A DNA stretch of 64,000 nucleotides, from NCBI GenBank assembly GCA_024663395.1, contig JANFAH010000069.1, forward strand, positions 62,001 to 126,000, read 5' to 3'. The notes under the pieces are model-generated. The model saw nothing but the letters and a program-made list of their open reading frames with translations. It searched no databases and was not told the origin of the DNA. A program made the position numbers and the translations under genes. Each line of letters starts with the position of its first letter. The stretch's first letter is position 1. Source of the DNA: Pisolithus tinctorius. Taxonomy: Eukaryota > Basidiomycota > Agaricomycetes > Boletales > Pisolithaceae. Shown here piece by piece: positions 10,901 to 22,825 of the stretch.

Positions 10901-12701
10901 CCCACATGGTAGACAGGGCCAATGGGGAGCTCTTGGTTGACTTGGGAATCAGCATTCACCCTGCATGTGACAAAAAGCTCGTGGGATTGTGGAGACTGGA
11001 TGCCCTGGAAGCTTCCTTTGGGGCAGGTGGATATTTGTGAGGAAATGCCCACCACACTTGCATGCTTGGATGGTATGGGGGGATCCAAGCAGAGATGTCA
11101 CAGGAGCGAGCAAGGCAAACTCACATCACATTCAGAAGTGCTTATAATCTGGCCTATGAGGTGATCCGACCCAATGACAACAGCCCCACCTTTGTCATGG
11201 ACAAGGATGCTTATGCCATGAACAATGACTTCATCGGGGAATGCATGCAGGCCATCAACATGTATTCTGGAGATGCAAAGAAGAGGTCATATGGGGTGCA
11301 AGACGAGTACAGGGTGGGTGGGGCTGCTGTGGGGCAGGCAGTACTGGTGGTGCCACAAAGGTGATGCATTTGCAAGCTCAATCATGGTCATATCTGATGC
11401 TTCCATCTTTGCAGATGGAAGAGCTTTTAGCCTCCAATCCTATTCTCTGGATCCCAACCAAAGTCTGGTTGGAATTTATGGCTGGATGCATCAGGGCCCT
11501 CCAGTTGGCTCAGATCTCTCTCAAGGAACTGGAACTGCCCAACCTTGGGATTCTGACTGGCATCATCTGCCACATGATTCGGTGCATGTCCACCACTGCA
11601 ATAATCCTCGACTTCCATGTGCGAGAGTCCATGGCCTTTCTGCAGGTCTCCAGGGTGTGTGAGCAGTTGGGAATGTTCTTCCTTTTGGACCTGGACTTGC
11701 ATTGTGTCCCCCATCTTCCAGAAGTTCAGGATCATGATGACCTGGAGGTGCTCAAGCTGATGGAGGGAAAGTTGAAGAGGGGTGATGGACAACTTGCCTG
11801 GCCAAGGATTCCCCCTCTGGACAAAGTGGAACAATTTCCCATTGGCAGCAGACTGATGTGGGCCAAATTGACAAGGACCATCCAACTGCAGCCTTGGTTG
11901 ATCATGCAGGACTGGAAGTGGTTGGCCCAACTGTCCAGTCTGGGGCCAGTGGTAGGGAAACTTTTCATTCTGTTTACCTGTCAGCTTTGGATCCAGTTGG
12001 ATGTGACTTGGCTGACAGGTCCAGAGGGAAAACCAGAGCCAATGTCTTTGGAAGATGCCATTCAGAGTTGGACTCTGAACCAGACCTTCAGGACAATATG
12101 TGCCTGCGAATTCAAGGCCTGCAATGCAGACATAGCAGGGAGTGGAGGGGCTGGTCACCAACAGTCAAGCTTTGCAGAGAGGGTCAACCTGTTTTTCCCA
12201 GGACCCACAGCAGGACAACCTTCATGGAGGTCACCATGGAATGTCTTCTGGATGAAGCCTGGCTATATTTGGGAGTATCACCAGGTGATGAAGAACAGGA
12301 CACCCCTGGAGGAGTTTGAGGTGCTGGACCACCTTGGCAGGATATTTTCTGTCCTTCAGACATTACCTGATGTGACCAAAGGGAGTGAAAAGAGTCCTGG
12401 GAAGACATGGCAGGTGGAGGGTGAGAAGGTGGTTCTGGTGACAAATCCCAAGTTCTACAAGATCAAGGGGATCTCCACTGAGAAGGAACAGCAGCAGGCC
12501 AGGAGATGAGCATCTTGAGTGGTAAAGCCCAGGAATGCACTGCAGATGGAGCTCCTGGAGCATGTGGGATATGATGAACTGCTGGCTAGCAAGGCCCTCA
12601 TCTTAGAAAGGCAGAGGCTGAAAGAGGCACAGACTAAGAAGTCATCAAAGGCAAAGAATGCTCAAAAGCCTCCAGCAAGAAGAGGCAAGGCCACCTCATA
12701 G
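7958..12701 (+). pseudogene. Large Ulp1-like (C48 peptidase-like) gene, decayed
   Basis: Starts at ATG 7958 with a Ser/Asp/Glu-rich leader, then an intron (donor GTGAGT near 8391, acceptor CAG near 8456). The region 8460-9010 resembles the Ulp1/SENP cysteine-protease fold: HFFVAVFDYWLNLAF, then NWSQNGFDCGPIA, where Gln and Cys fit the oxyanion and catalytic positions. A 39-41 nt intron (GTGAGC...CTCAG, about 9465-9504) joins in frame to a long second part of unknown type. Further probable introns lie at about 11037-11090 and 11340-11411. The tail is Lys-rich and ends at TAG 12699-12701. Stops at about 9568 (TGA before CGC), 10651 and 10765 show decay. Substrates may be SUMO-like proteins by family, but the long C-terminal part is not recognised. 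It may belong to a mobile element. Confidence 0.5.
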
Positions 12702-12880
12702 AGGGAAGCAGAGGGATGGGGGGGAGGGGAAGGCAAGGATATGGGTACAGAGGGAGAAAGTGATGAATGCAATGTTGATATAGATTGTGGTTCCCATTCC
12801 TGTGGAACTGAATCCCAGTGTTGCCTAGTGTAGTCTGATCAAGTAGCAACATGTTTGGCATCTTGGGATGATACCTGGCC
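12702..12880. other. Short intergenic stretch
   Basis: G-rich sequence after the Lys-rich gene end, leading into the duplicated segment. No feature is seen. Confidence 0.3.
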
Positions 12881-12884
12881 CCAA

Positions 12885-13470
12885 TGCAAACCCCCCTCTT
12901 CAGCTTCACTCCATCAAAACAATTCCAGATCAATCCAGCTGTCCATACCATGTCTGTGCCACTTGAATGACATGGCAGGACCATTTGGATCACACCAGAA
13001 AGGACCCTATGTGTCATTCCCCTCCTCTTATCCTGGGGGTGCTAATCCTGTAAAGTTTAGGAAGCATGAAAGCTTGTCAGGAATGGTTGTCCTGGTGGGC
13101 CTGAAAGTCACAACAGATGATGAGAATGGTTGCAGCATTCCTAGGTGTCAGAATATCCATGTAAGATATGTTACCCCCCCTCCCCATGTTCACTCCATCA
13201 AAATGATTTCAGAGATCAATCTGGCTGTCTGAATCATGTCTACCCCATCTGTATGACATTACAAGACCATCAGAATTGCATTACAAAGGTCCCCATATTT
13301 GTTTCATCAACATACCCGATCCCCTCCTCATACCCCAGGGATGGCAATCCAGTAACATCAGGAGGGGGTGCCAGCTTGCCAGGGATGGATGTCCTGGGTG
13401 TTATCAATGCCATTGAAGACAATGGAAATGATTCCAGCCTCCCAGAAGTATTTCCAAAGAGATACCACTT
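12885..13470. repeat. Diverged direct duplication, about 284-300 bp period
   Basis: CACTCCATCAAAA occurs at 12907 and 13191, each preceded by a C-run and followed by GATCAATC, CCATACCATGTCT-like, CATTACA/GACATGGCA and CCCCTCCT blocks in the same order. The two halves share a common plan but differ at many positions. Confidence 0.55.
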
Positions 13471-14243
13471 TGGGGTCTGACCATCCTTCTACCCCCTGTA
13501 GATTTTTTTTCCAACTGCTGATTTCATTCAAATTTCACCTGGGACATCCCAATGGACATATCTATCGACTCCCAGCATTATTTTCCCCAAATTATGGTTG
13601 GGAGTTTGTAATTATAATTCCCCCAGGGGCTGTATAGTGTTGGTGTTTTGGCACACAGGCTGCCCATGTGTTGTGACTAAATGGACTACATGGGGTCATC
13701 TCCATGTTGTTCCTTTTACAAGTGTTGTTCATGCACATTATACTGTATTTGAAGGTACTGAAAGTAAAGAATGATGTTTATATTATTATGCTGGTAAGAA
13801 CTTTCCATGCATTGCAACTTTAACTGTAGTGATGCACAGCCAATGGCACGAAGCGCTGATTGTTGCCCAAGCATATCCAGTATGGAAGGGTGCCAAACCT
13901 GCTAGTGAAATTATGTGAGAAAAGGATGATGTCAAGACTGTTGGTATAAATATGAAGCCCTTAGTGTCACATTACTGGGCTGGGGGTTGACCCTTATCTT
14001 CCAGTAACCTTGATGTGTGCAAGGAATAAAATGTGAAACATGAAACTAGACAATAGCAAAACAGTGAAAATGAAGAGAGTACCAAATGACCTATAAACTA
14101 TTTGCATACCCATATGCCCTTGAAAGAATATCATGCTGCATGAAAACATGCCAGGGAGGCGAAGTAGATAAATGTAAATGATAGGGGGAATGGATTTGGA
14201 GGATACCCAACCAAGCAAGAGAAATGACCAGGATTCAAGTTCT
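13471..14243. other. Intergenic region with no gene seen
   Basis: About 770 bp downstream of the duplication and beyond the stop of the Zn2Cys6 gene. It is AT-rich and has no convincing open frame or repeat. It probably holds the 3' end of the minus-strand regulator. Confidence 0.4.
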
Positions 14244-15866
14244 TTATGTTTGCTTCCCCAATGAGCATTTCCACCCTTTGTACAGGGCTTTGGTGGACCC
14301 AGAGGCGTTCTCAGTGTTTGGTGGAAGTCCATTCGTTCCATCAGTTTCTCCTACCACTGGCAAGGTCACGGTCGAGCCAGAAAGTTCTGGTTGTGACCCA
14401 GCCCATGAGACCTTTGACTTGCGCTTGTGCATCCCGTGCCGATTCTCGAGGGGCAATTCACATTTCAAATGGCACCGAGCACATTGACTGGTTGAAAAGG
14501 AAGTATCAGTAAATGTTTACAGAGAATCATGGGCAAGAGAATATCGAAGAGGGGGTACGCAAATCAGCAGGCATGCATGCCTCCGCCTTTAGAGGTGGTG
14601 ATTGGTAGGAGATACCACATGCCAGTGCCAAAGCAATGAAAATGGTATTTATGGTACCCACTGTTCCACACTCCCTTGGAGCGGAACGTTTTCCCACAAA
14701 GGCGTCCACAAGTGGGACAATAAGGGAAGTGCTACACAGGACCAACCGGACAGCTGTCTAGCCACCAACAACATGAATGGGAAAGAGAAGAAAGAAAAAG
14801 GTAAGAGGCAGGAAGAACTTACTTGCACGTCTTGTCTTTAGTCCCCAGTAGTGGAGGCCCACATGCGATCTTCCGCCTCCGACAAAATAGGCAGGCAAGT
14901 GCTGATGGGTATCGAGTCCGACACTGCAGCATCTGTGCGGAAGTCATATACTCGCATGTAGGCGTCCGTTCATATGTTACCGATGCATTCACCTGAACAG
15001 GGTCATTGCTGAGGTATACCTGGCTTGGAACGGTCTCATGAGTTCTGGAGTCGCTATCCATCCAATCACTTGATTCCGAAGCCGATGAAACTGTAAATGA
15101 CTGTGGTGGTTGAGGTGCAGCTGGTAAGGTCTGCTCGAAGGGCGTCTTCTCCTCCAGGGAGACTGGAAGGCGATCCATCAACGAATCACTGGTGCCAATC
15201 ATCAGTGCAACCAAGTTGTCATGATGGTTGATGTACGGGAAGTCTATGTTGGGATATCGCGACAGCAGGGTTGCGTCCTGGGCATAAGAGTTACCGACAG
15301 GCAGATATTCAGACGGATTCGTTGACAAGTACATCGACTATGCGGTGATTGCCAAATGGGCATTCAGTAATTAGATCATTGATAGGAGATAGGACCATCA
15401 ACTGACCGTTTGTTGGGCTAGCTGAGTATGAGAATACGTTGCGGTGGTGGATGGAATCACAGAAGGGACAAGCTGATATGCAGGAGCCTTTCCCAGCAAA
15501 CCAACCAAAGCATACAACTTTAATGGAGGTGGGGCACAATCCGAGGCAGTTAGAGACCATTGTTGATGAAAATAGGGATAATGCAACGGTGAGCCACTGC
15601 ACAAGTCATTGGAAGGGATGGAGACCGATTGACTGTACAAGCGATAGAACTGGATGTCCAATTCATCTAAGAATGCCAAGAATGAACCTGATTGCAATTC
15701 CTCAAAAGAAAAAGATCGTTTAACCCTTGGCTTTGGAGGGGATTAGGTGCGAGTGCGAGTGCGAGTGGGGGACAAACAGCGTTACCTGAACACAAAACCG
15801 GGAGTTGTAGTCCCATGGGACCTCTGGATAGTCATCATGCTGGGTGATGGGATAATAGGCCATCAT
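14244..15866 (-). CDS. Zn2Cys6 fungal transcription factor, four exons, intact by model
   Basis: Model: exon 1 15866-15786, exon 2 15730-15407, exon 3 15337-14823, exon 4 14487-14244; 387 residues. Introns are GTAACG...AAAG (55 nt), GTCAGT...ATAG (69 nt) and GTAAGT...CCAG (335 nt). The phases agree, and the second intron removes two apparent frameshifts. The cluster is C-x2-C-x6-C-x11-C-x2-C-x6-C at about residues 284-316, built across the exon 3/4 junction, and binds two zinc ions for DNA contact. The rest is Ser/Pro/Tyr-rich with an acidic patch just before the cluster (SASESSDWMDSD), a plausible activation region. A cluster in the C-terminal half is usual for one Agaricomycete group. The 335-nt intron is long for this genome and may hide another exon; the GTCAGT donor is not the commonest. 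Target genes are not known. Confidence 0.75.
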
Positions 15867-17211
15867 GCCAGGGGACGGGGGCTCAGCACTGGGACATCAA
15901 GAATTTATACTTCAGAAGAAGTTGAGGGATGAGCATGTGTGTACAGAGTCACTCACTCATCAGATCATTTCCCCTCACTTGTATTTTTCATACGCATGCA
16001 GTGACATTGCTAATAGCATACCTGGCCAGTACCTAACCCACTATTCTGGTCCGTGACACGACAGCACGAATGCAAAAACACCTCATGGCATTATACTTGT
16101 TAAGGGTCCATATAGTACATACTTCTTAGTGGTCCCCATTTTTGGTTCTGTCACTATCAATACATATCCACTTGCCATTTCTGCTCTTGGGATGGATTAT
16201 TACGTACTGTGAATTACTGGTGCAGTCCCTGACCTCGCCTTCTCCATCCTCCGGAGCTCCACAAGCCATGCAAGTGTTTTACCCAACCCATGACCAACTG
16301 TAGCCCGCCCGGGTCTGTGTATGACCATTCTGCAACCACCACACCTATCAGTTGCACCCATCCTTTTTCTTGCCCAGCAAACCCCGGTCCATGCCCTCCG
16401 GCAGATGTAACGAAAGCACTTACTGCATCTTAGTGCACAGTGTACAAGCCGCTCTCAGTTGTGTATAATTTCAAAACTCCCTCTTGAGTCTTATTGGACA
16501 AGATGATAATGAGGGTACCCTGGCCTATGTTCAAGCCCTAACTTAACCTAGCCTCACCTAACCCCCAAACTAAACTTCGAACACACCTCATGCCTTCCTC
16601 TCGCAACCCACTTCTTTGACCCCAAACATGTGCTCGACCCCACACATGTCCCTGACTATCCACCCTCGCAAGCACGACGATGGAGGTAACTCCGGGCAAA
16701 CGAATAAGTACATGACAGCCTGGCTGCCAAGGAAAGGAGGAGACAAACACATGCAAGATACACAGCTTGAGTCACAGAAACGGTAACTCTGGACAAGCAA
16801 ACACATGGGTGATGAATCAAGTACGAAACAAGGGGGGGACTGCTCTTTGAAATGCAGTATAGGGCGTAGAATGGCAATGGGGTAGTAGCGCAGCACTCTG
16901 GCCGGCACAGCAACCTTTGACCTTCACGAACTAACCTGAAGTATATGTACATGTAAAAAACCTATCAACGATGTATTCACAATTCATGCACATGTCATCC
17001 TCTCGACTCCTCATCCTTAAGACGACTTAGCGCAAAATTGAAGCCAGAGTAAAAGAAAACCCGAGCCCATGTGTCGGCGTCACTGTATGCCATATATCCT
17101 CTATGACATCTCGGCTTCCCTCGACTTCTGAATTTGTACATCACATGCAGGAATGAATTTCGTCCGATGACCAGGGCCTTGGCCCTCCCATTCCGCTGCG
17201 ACCATCATTTT
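15867..17211. other. Intergenic region upstream of the regulator
   Basis: About 1.3 kb with more CpG than the flanking repeats. It should hold the promoter of the minus-strand Zn2Cys6 gene (start 15866). No TATA box or gene could be fixed; several short open frames lack splice or family support. Confidence 0.4.
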
Positions 17212-18150
17212 TCAGCGCTCGGCTTCTTCATCATCAGCTTTATGCTTGTGTTCCAGGCGTCGCAGGGACTGGAGGTTCGACACTCTACTATGTACGATGG
17301 AGAAACATGCATTAAAGAAAATTGATTATTGGTACTCACACCGGGAGTTTCGCTATGTCCACCCCTCTCCTTCTCGTAGCTTTGATGTCCTGCACACGTG
17401 CATCCCTGACTTCTCATATCTCGTCCAGTACTGAATCTTGTGGATGAAGTTCTTCCGCTAAGTGGCGATGCACGACCTGGAGTCATCCACCCTTGCCAAC
17501 CACATCCTTGGTCCCAGAAACAATGTATCTTGACATAGTATACACTTGAAATAAAGTAAAACATGTCACCTTGGACTTGTAGATCCTCTTGCCTCCTTCG
17601 CAAACCAAGGTCATCTAGCCATCTCCCTGTTGGGGGACTCCTCTGGCCTCGAAACACCGTCGCTTGGTGTTGAAACACAGCACCATCACACTTAAATTGT
17701 CCAGATACCACTGTGTACATTGAATGATCACTTGAAACTTGTCATTGGGTGGCTTCGATGGACGTTGAACCCATCCCAACTCTCTTCGAACCGATATCAC
17801 TTCATCCTGCCCATTGGCCCCACTTGTAGTAACACTGTCATGACATGTCATGTTGTTTCGACTCTTTGGACCGTCATTTCTCCTCGTACGTCATTGTAGA
17901 CTCCAGTATCCCAACCGCTCGGATGTTGGTTGCACTCTGTCGGAGATACCTACTTTTCCTAGGATAACGTAGTTGTAAGCAAAATGGCACAAAATAAAAG
18001 AGAATAAATGAGCTGTTGAGCTCAGCGCTTGGATCTACTATGTCTCTCCTCTATTGAATGACTGCTTTTGCTTCGAACAGCTATCATTCTGTGGCGAGTT
18101 GTGGTGCTGTTGTTCGTACTTCATTTATACTTCTAAACTCAATTTTCATT
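17212..18150 (-). pseudogene. Small multi-exon gene, unrecognised, decayed
   Basis: On the minus strand a frame from about 17851 (MTCHDSVTTSG...) runs through FEARGVPQQGDG, meets TAG where the context suggests Trp, and continues MTLVCEGGKRIYKSK to a GTGACA donor near 17570. A second coding piece (VVHRHLAEELHPQDSV, then ATRRRGVDIAKLP) ends at a GTGAGT donor near 17330; a charged tail (RLEHKHKADDEEAER) ends at TGA 17214-17212. One more TGA interrupts the middle exon. Upstream (17880-18150) lies a leader like those before 19200 and 20180. No known domain is seen. Confidence 0.45.
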
Positions 18151-18957
18151 GCTCGTAGTCATCACATGCTCTTGAAATGTCCCAGAAGTAAACTGACTCT
18201 CCACTTGTGATGGAGAATGCTTGTCCATCAACGAGATCAGACAATGGGGTGCTTGAGTTCATGTGGGTCAAACGGGATGTTGAGCGCAGATGGATGTGTT
18301 CGGCGTTGGGTGGGGGCATGACATAGGGACCAAGCAGCTGTGTGGAGCTGTGTAGCATGCAGTGATATTCAGTTGTGGCATGTATGGGAGGGAGAGTGCA
18401 GTGTAAGATTCGTTGAGTTTTACTCTAGCACTTTCGGTGTCTGGTTTGGGTTTGCTCGACATGGTAGTGAAAGGAGGAGGAACGAGTATCTCCGCTGTGA
18501 GTAGGTGGACTTGTGCAACATAGCTGATGTAGGTATAATCGAACAGATTATTGTTGTCACCAAGCTGGATATGGGATTGGTTGCATTGATATGCTTGGTA
18601 TAAGTCGGACATCGTTTGGTGGTCTCCAGGCCCGAATATCATGTAGACGAGTTTACGGACACTGGCTGTGATGGCTGTGTTGATGACGGCTCAGGTGCCT
18701 TCAATGTTGACCTTGGGGTCTTTGGTGCCATGCTGCAATGAGGCAGTGCATATGACACATGTGGCGCCCAACTTTTTCGATGTGTCTAACATGTCCCATT
18801 CATCTGTGATGTTTCCCATTCAAAATGGGACATCATGGTGGCTCTGTGCAATATCCAACATGGAGAGGGCTTCTCCCCTCCCCAGGTGTTCGACGATAAG
18901 TCAACCTACAAATCCGCTTCCACTGATGACAAGGTAGGTGCCATTCTGAAGGGACAT
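18146..18957 (-). pseudogene. ERG26: ERG26-like sterol dehydrogenase, internally deleted copy
   Basis: Minus strand from ATG 18957. The N-terminus has the Rossmann nucleotide-binding start (TYLVISGSGFVG), then MLDIAQSHHDVPF and VNIEGT as expected for a C-3 sterol dehydrogenase of the short-chain/3-beta-HSD family, which acts in C-4 demethylation of ergosterol precursors. After VRKLVY (about 18650) it jumps straight to IFGPGDHQTM, so roughly 80 residues with the catalytic Tyr-x3-Lys are missing. LGDNNNLFDYTY follows, then a frameshift near 18330, and the C-terminal phrase SGESVYFWDISRA near 18165. In-frame stops are present too. It cannot make an active enzyme. A full-length ERG26 should exist elsewhere. 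Confidence 0.75.
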
Positions 18958-19185
18958 GGTTGTGGATCGTCCTGACCCGAATCCTTGTATTGTAGACGTT
19001 TCGTAGCTTGGAACCACATTGATACCCTGTAGAACCTCATATTCCCAAGAACATTGTAGCTGTAAGTAAAATGCTTCAAGGAAAAAGCTAAATCTTGGGC
19101 TGTCGATCCCATTTGGCATGGCCCTGATGCCCCTCGCATGTCATGTGTCTTGTCACAACTCCGAAAGTTGCCATTGTGGTGCTAT

Positions 19186-20180
19186 TCATCGTAGTTCTCG
19201 TGTGTAAGTCTGTAGAGTCGCATTGGACACTTCTCTTCTGGCAGTTCGTGGGTGTCGTACTTGCCACGCTGTATATCTATGCATTCTTTCCTCGAAGTCG
19301 TAGTCTATTCTAGAGTAACATGGCCATGGGTAGGACATCACAAAAGTAGAGTAAAACCTCGAGTCCTCGGGCTCTAAGTGCAGAAACGCGTCTCTGCGTA
19401 TGGACTCTGTGCATCTTCTTAGTTTTAACGACCGTTGTTTTGCCCTGAACCTCATCACATGCTCCATTAATGTTGCCTCGTAATGAAGGTAGCTTCGGAA
19501 CAGATGGTTAACGAGGGGAGCTTGCATATTATTGTCATGATGCAACACAGCCATCCACTGAACGTTGGATAGTTGGATGGACTTGGCGTAATTCTCCTTG
19601 GGAATGTGGAAGTGGTAAATGATGGGATGATGAAGGTATATCTCCACTTCAGGAGCAGCGTTGGAAGTAGGTTTCAAAGGCAGCTTCACCTTTACAGCCG
19701 AGTCCGCTAGGTAGTTCTCTTCTATTGTATCTCGCAAGACCTTATCATTGGTACATTTCCTGAGTGCAGTAAGTGATCGCAATACATGGTGAGTAAACCA
19801 TGGTTTGAGCTCAGACATGGCTTGCTCGAAAACAGCGACGTTAACTTTGGTTTTGGCCGTCGGCACGAGGGTCTTCTCCTCATATGTTGTCGTGGATTCT
19901 CACATCGCAACCACTCGGATGTCAGTCGCACTTCATCGCAGATACCTGTTTTCCCTGGAGTAACATAGTTGTAAGTAAAACGTCCTAAAATCATGAGACG
20001 AAACCTTGAGCTCTCGAGCTCAGCGTCCATGTTCATCATGCCTCGTCTCCATCGGACGGCAGTTCTTTCCTCGTGCAACCTTCATTCTGTGTCAAACCTT
20101 ATTGTCGCCATTCGTGCTCTTGTTGTTGTCACACATAATTGTTGTAGCTTCTGTATGAAACCTTGTTCGCCCCATTGATT
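19186..20180 (-). CDS. Uncharacterised protein, about 226-236 codons open
   Basis: A minus-strand frame is open from about 19900 to TAG at 19188-19186, with no stops. The open part has no ATG at its upstream end, so the start probably lies in an upstream exon; the leader region 20180-19900 contains MCDNNKSTNGDNK-like coding and a probable acceptor near 19970. The protein is rich in charged residues, with helical stretches (VFEQAMSELKPWFTHHVL; LFRSYLHYEATLMEHVMRFR). No family is recognised. It is one of the few long frames in the window without stops and may be expressed. The leader resembles those near 18150 and 19200. Confidence 0.4.
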
Positions 20181-21419
20181 GGTATGTAGCAGTGTTTGGC
20201 CTTGACACGCAGAGCGGTCACGTGACTCCACTTAGTCAGTGTCACTGAACTTTAGGGCAGACCAATCCACCCCATGATGAATCTGCCTCACTGCTGCCAG
20301 TGACCCCAGGAGTTCCCACAGGAACCCTGTCACATGGCTGTGCATGCACAGCTCATAAGTTCCCCTGATTATCATCATAGCTTATCTCAAGCTCTCACAA
20401 CCATGGAGCCATGAACATTTCAGAAACTGGTGAGCCAAATATTTTGTTACATATTCCAAGCCAGCTGATGATAAATCCACAAGAGTGGAGGCATTCAAGT
20501 ACCAGTTCATCAGACACATTTGGCATTCCAAGGGGGGCTGCAGTTTCATGAATCTGGAGTGAAGACATCAATAGACACAACTGGTGTGTTTGTGGGTGTT
20601 TGTGGCTCTGTTGGACTGGGTGAGGAGGAGGTTTTGCAGGTTGTTTCATCTGTTGATCCCAGTTGGTGACAGGAGGTCTGTGCGATTGAGATCCATGAAT
20701 AGTAAGTTCTGTTACAATTTGGTGTGTGTCACTGACTCTCCCCCACTTGCAGGACGTTTGGCTGGTGACTGAAGTTTACTTGGAAGAAGTCAAGCTCCAG
20801 ATTTAGTAGAGGTTACTGTCTATATCAGGCAAGTTTCCTGCATTGGGCCATTGGAATTCAAAAAGCACAGCATTGGTGTTGGGCAGGCATAGAGAAAAAG
20901 TTCCAAGTGGACCGACAAATAAATTATTATTACTCATATATTACAGCTACCCAACCATTTTGTTGAATACTGTTTGTACCTACTACATGGATTGTGGGGT
21001 GTGGCATGAATGCAGCCGCCTTATATTGCAACTGAGGTGAACAGCAGTCACAGCATGGCTAAGATGTCACTACCTGTGGGGCCAAGAGGTTAGCAATCTG
21101 CAGCCTCTTTTGATTGGTGTAAGATGGTTGACCCACATAATGTACCTACATTGTACCATATGACAGGGCCAGCAGAGGCTGACAATTGGCCATGTCCCAT
21201 GGGCCAGTGGAGGTTGAGCCCTACATTGAGTCATCCCCCTGCTGTATGGACCAGCCCAGCTTCTATTATCAAATAACACATGAGTAGGCCACAATCAAAT
21301 TGTCCCTGTAGTACCTGGAGTAGCCTAGTGTGAGATGTCACCTGTCCAGTGGCATGCTGCAGCATATGTAGATCAGCACTGGAAGTTGGTACAAGACCTT
21401 GGCATGCATCAGGATAGCT
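20181..21419. other. Intergenic region with LTR-like scraps
   Basis: Near 20205-20240 the sequence GCAGAGCGGTCACGTGACTC followed by CTTAGTCA matches the reverse complement of 59225-59255, next to the decayed gag element. This suggests an old LTR remnant. The rest shows no gene that can be supported. Confidence 0.35.
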
Positions 21420-21990
21420 CAGCAGTGTAGTGTTGTATGATTTCAGAGCACTCCAGGGCATACCATGGCCCTCTGGGGTGAGCTGTGGCATATCTTCTGA
21501 AGTGAGCTGTGGCAAGCCAGCCACTCTGGAGCAAATGGTGGAGCATGCCATTGTCCTCTGGGGTAAGCTGTGGCATGCCAGCCACTCCAGAGCAAATTCC
21601 AGAGTAAACTGCAACACATGTGCCAGAGCATGCCATGGCTGTCCAGGATAAGCTGTGGCATTCCAGCCACTCCAGAGCAAATTCCAGACTAAACTGCAGG
21701 ACATGTGCCAGAGCATACCATAGCATTCCAGAGAACTCCAGAACAGGCCATGGCCCTCTGGAATAAGCTGTGGCATATGTTCCAAACCAAGGTGTGGCAC
21801 GGCAGACACTCTGGCACAAATTGAAAAGCAAACTGTGGCATGTGTGCCAGAGCATACCATAGCATTTCAGAGCACTTTGGAGCATGCAATGGCCCTCTGG
21901 GGTAAGCTTTTGGCATATGTTCTGAAGCAAACTGCAGAATGCCAGCCACTCCAGAGCAAGGAGCAAATATTACCAGCATACCCAGCATGC
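21420..21990. repeat. Minisatellite-like array
   Basis: A phrase of the type GCCACTCCAGAGCAAATTCC ... GAGCATGCCATGGCC ... GGTAAGCTGTGGCAT recurs about six times (for example near 21517, 21570, 21660, 21800, 21945) with units of roughly 60-140 bp and many changes. Open frames over it are products of the repetition. Confidence 0.65.
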
Positions 21991-22825
21991 CTACCCCCTG
22001 CAGATACTACCAGAATTGGCATAGCTTAAAAGGTTGGAATTCAGTATCACAAACTGGGATGCAGCACCATGTATTTGGAAGCAGTAGCAGCTGGCAGATA
22101 TGGCATTCCACATTATGGCACACTGCAGCATGCAGCATAATTCATGGGGAAGTTGTGGCAACATGTACTGCAGCATGTGGCAGCACCTGCTCTGTAAGTC
22201 TCTGGAGGGTCAAGGCAGCCAGCAGGGATTGCTCAGCACACTCTGGTAATGTGGCCAAGTTGGCTAGACTTTACAGGGATGTGTGGCAGCTGGCAGCACA
22301 GGGATGGCATACAGTGGCAAACACCTGATTGGCTTATGATCCACATCAAAGCTGTGTATGTGGCATGGATGGTTCTGCATACAGCAGCACACAGTTAGAT
22401 GCAGAGGAATAAACCAGCAGTTCTTGGCAGCCGGTGGCATTGGCCCAACATATGGCGGCACACATCAGGATTGAGTAGGATTCATGTCAGTGCTTGGCAT
22501 CCAGCACAGATAGTTCTGTATATGGCAGCACATAGCTAGGGTACTATAGGTATGGACATGAAGCATAGCATGAATTGTTGGTATACTGCATATCTTACCA
22601 CCAGTATAAGATCATAACCTATACTTCATAAGATCACAGAAGGGTGGCTAGTAATGTTGTATTTATGTCATATGTCATAGATTTCATTCAAACCAGGATT
22701 GTGCCAATCAATACTGGATGCCCTGGGCATTAAATAATGACCAATACAATACAACACAAGATGCCATGGGTGATTTACATGCTGGTGAGAGCCTGTGACA
22801 CCAATGGAATGCACATCCAATCACT
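21991..22825. other. Degenerate TGGCAGCA-rich stretch
   Basis: Short phrases such as TGGCAGCACA and TGGCATGGATGGTTCTG recur loosely (22090-22540). It looks like worn repeat sequence. No gene is seen; it lies downstream of the TET/JBP-like gene. Confidence 0.35.

Larger units (their letters stand above)
17880..20180 (-). repeat. Three related leader modules at about 1-kb spacing
   Basis: Modules at about 17880-18150, 19000-19200 and 19900-20180 share GTAGTTGTAAGYAAAAYG-like sequence (TTACTTACAACTA on the coding strand), a CGGAGATACC/CGCAGATACC block and an ACAACAGCACCACAA-like start. They look like first exons and first introns of a tandemly duplicated gene. The ERG26 copy lies directly after the middle one. 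Confidence 0.45.

Noticed and set aside
15338..15406. Two frameshifts that would make the Zn2Cys6 gene a pseudogene
   Set aside because: A 69-nt GT-AG intron joins the outer frames in phase, and all other exons fit one another.
21430..21988. Open frames of 60-200 codons on both strands in the repeat array
   Set aside because: They follow from the tandem repetition and low stop density, not from a gene.
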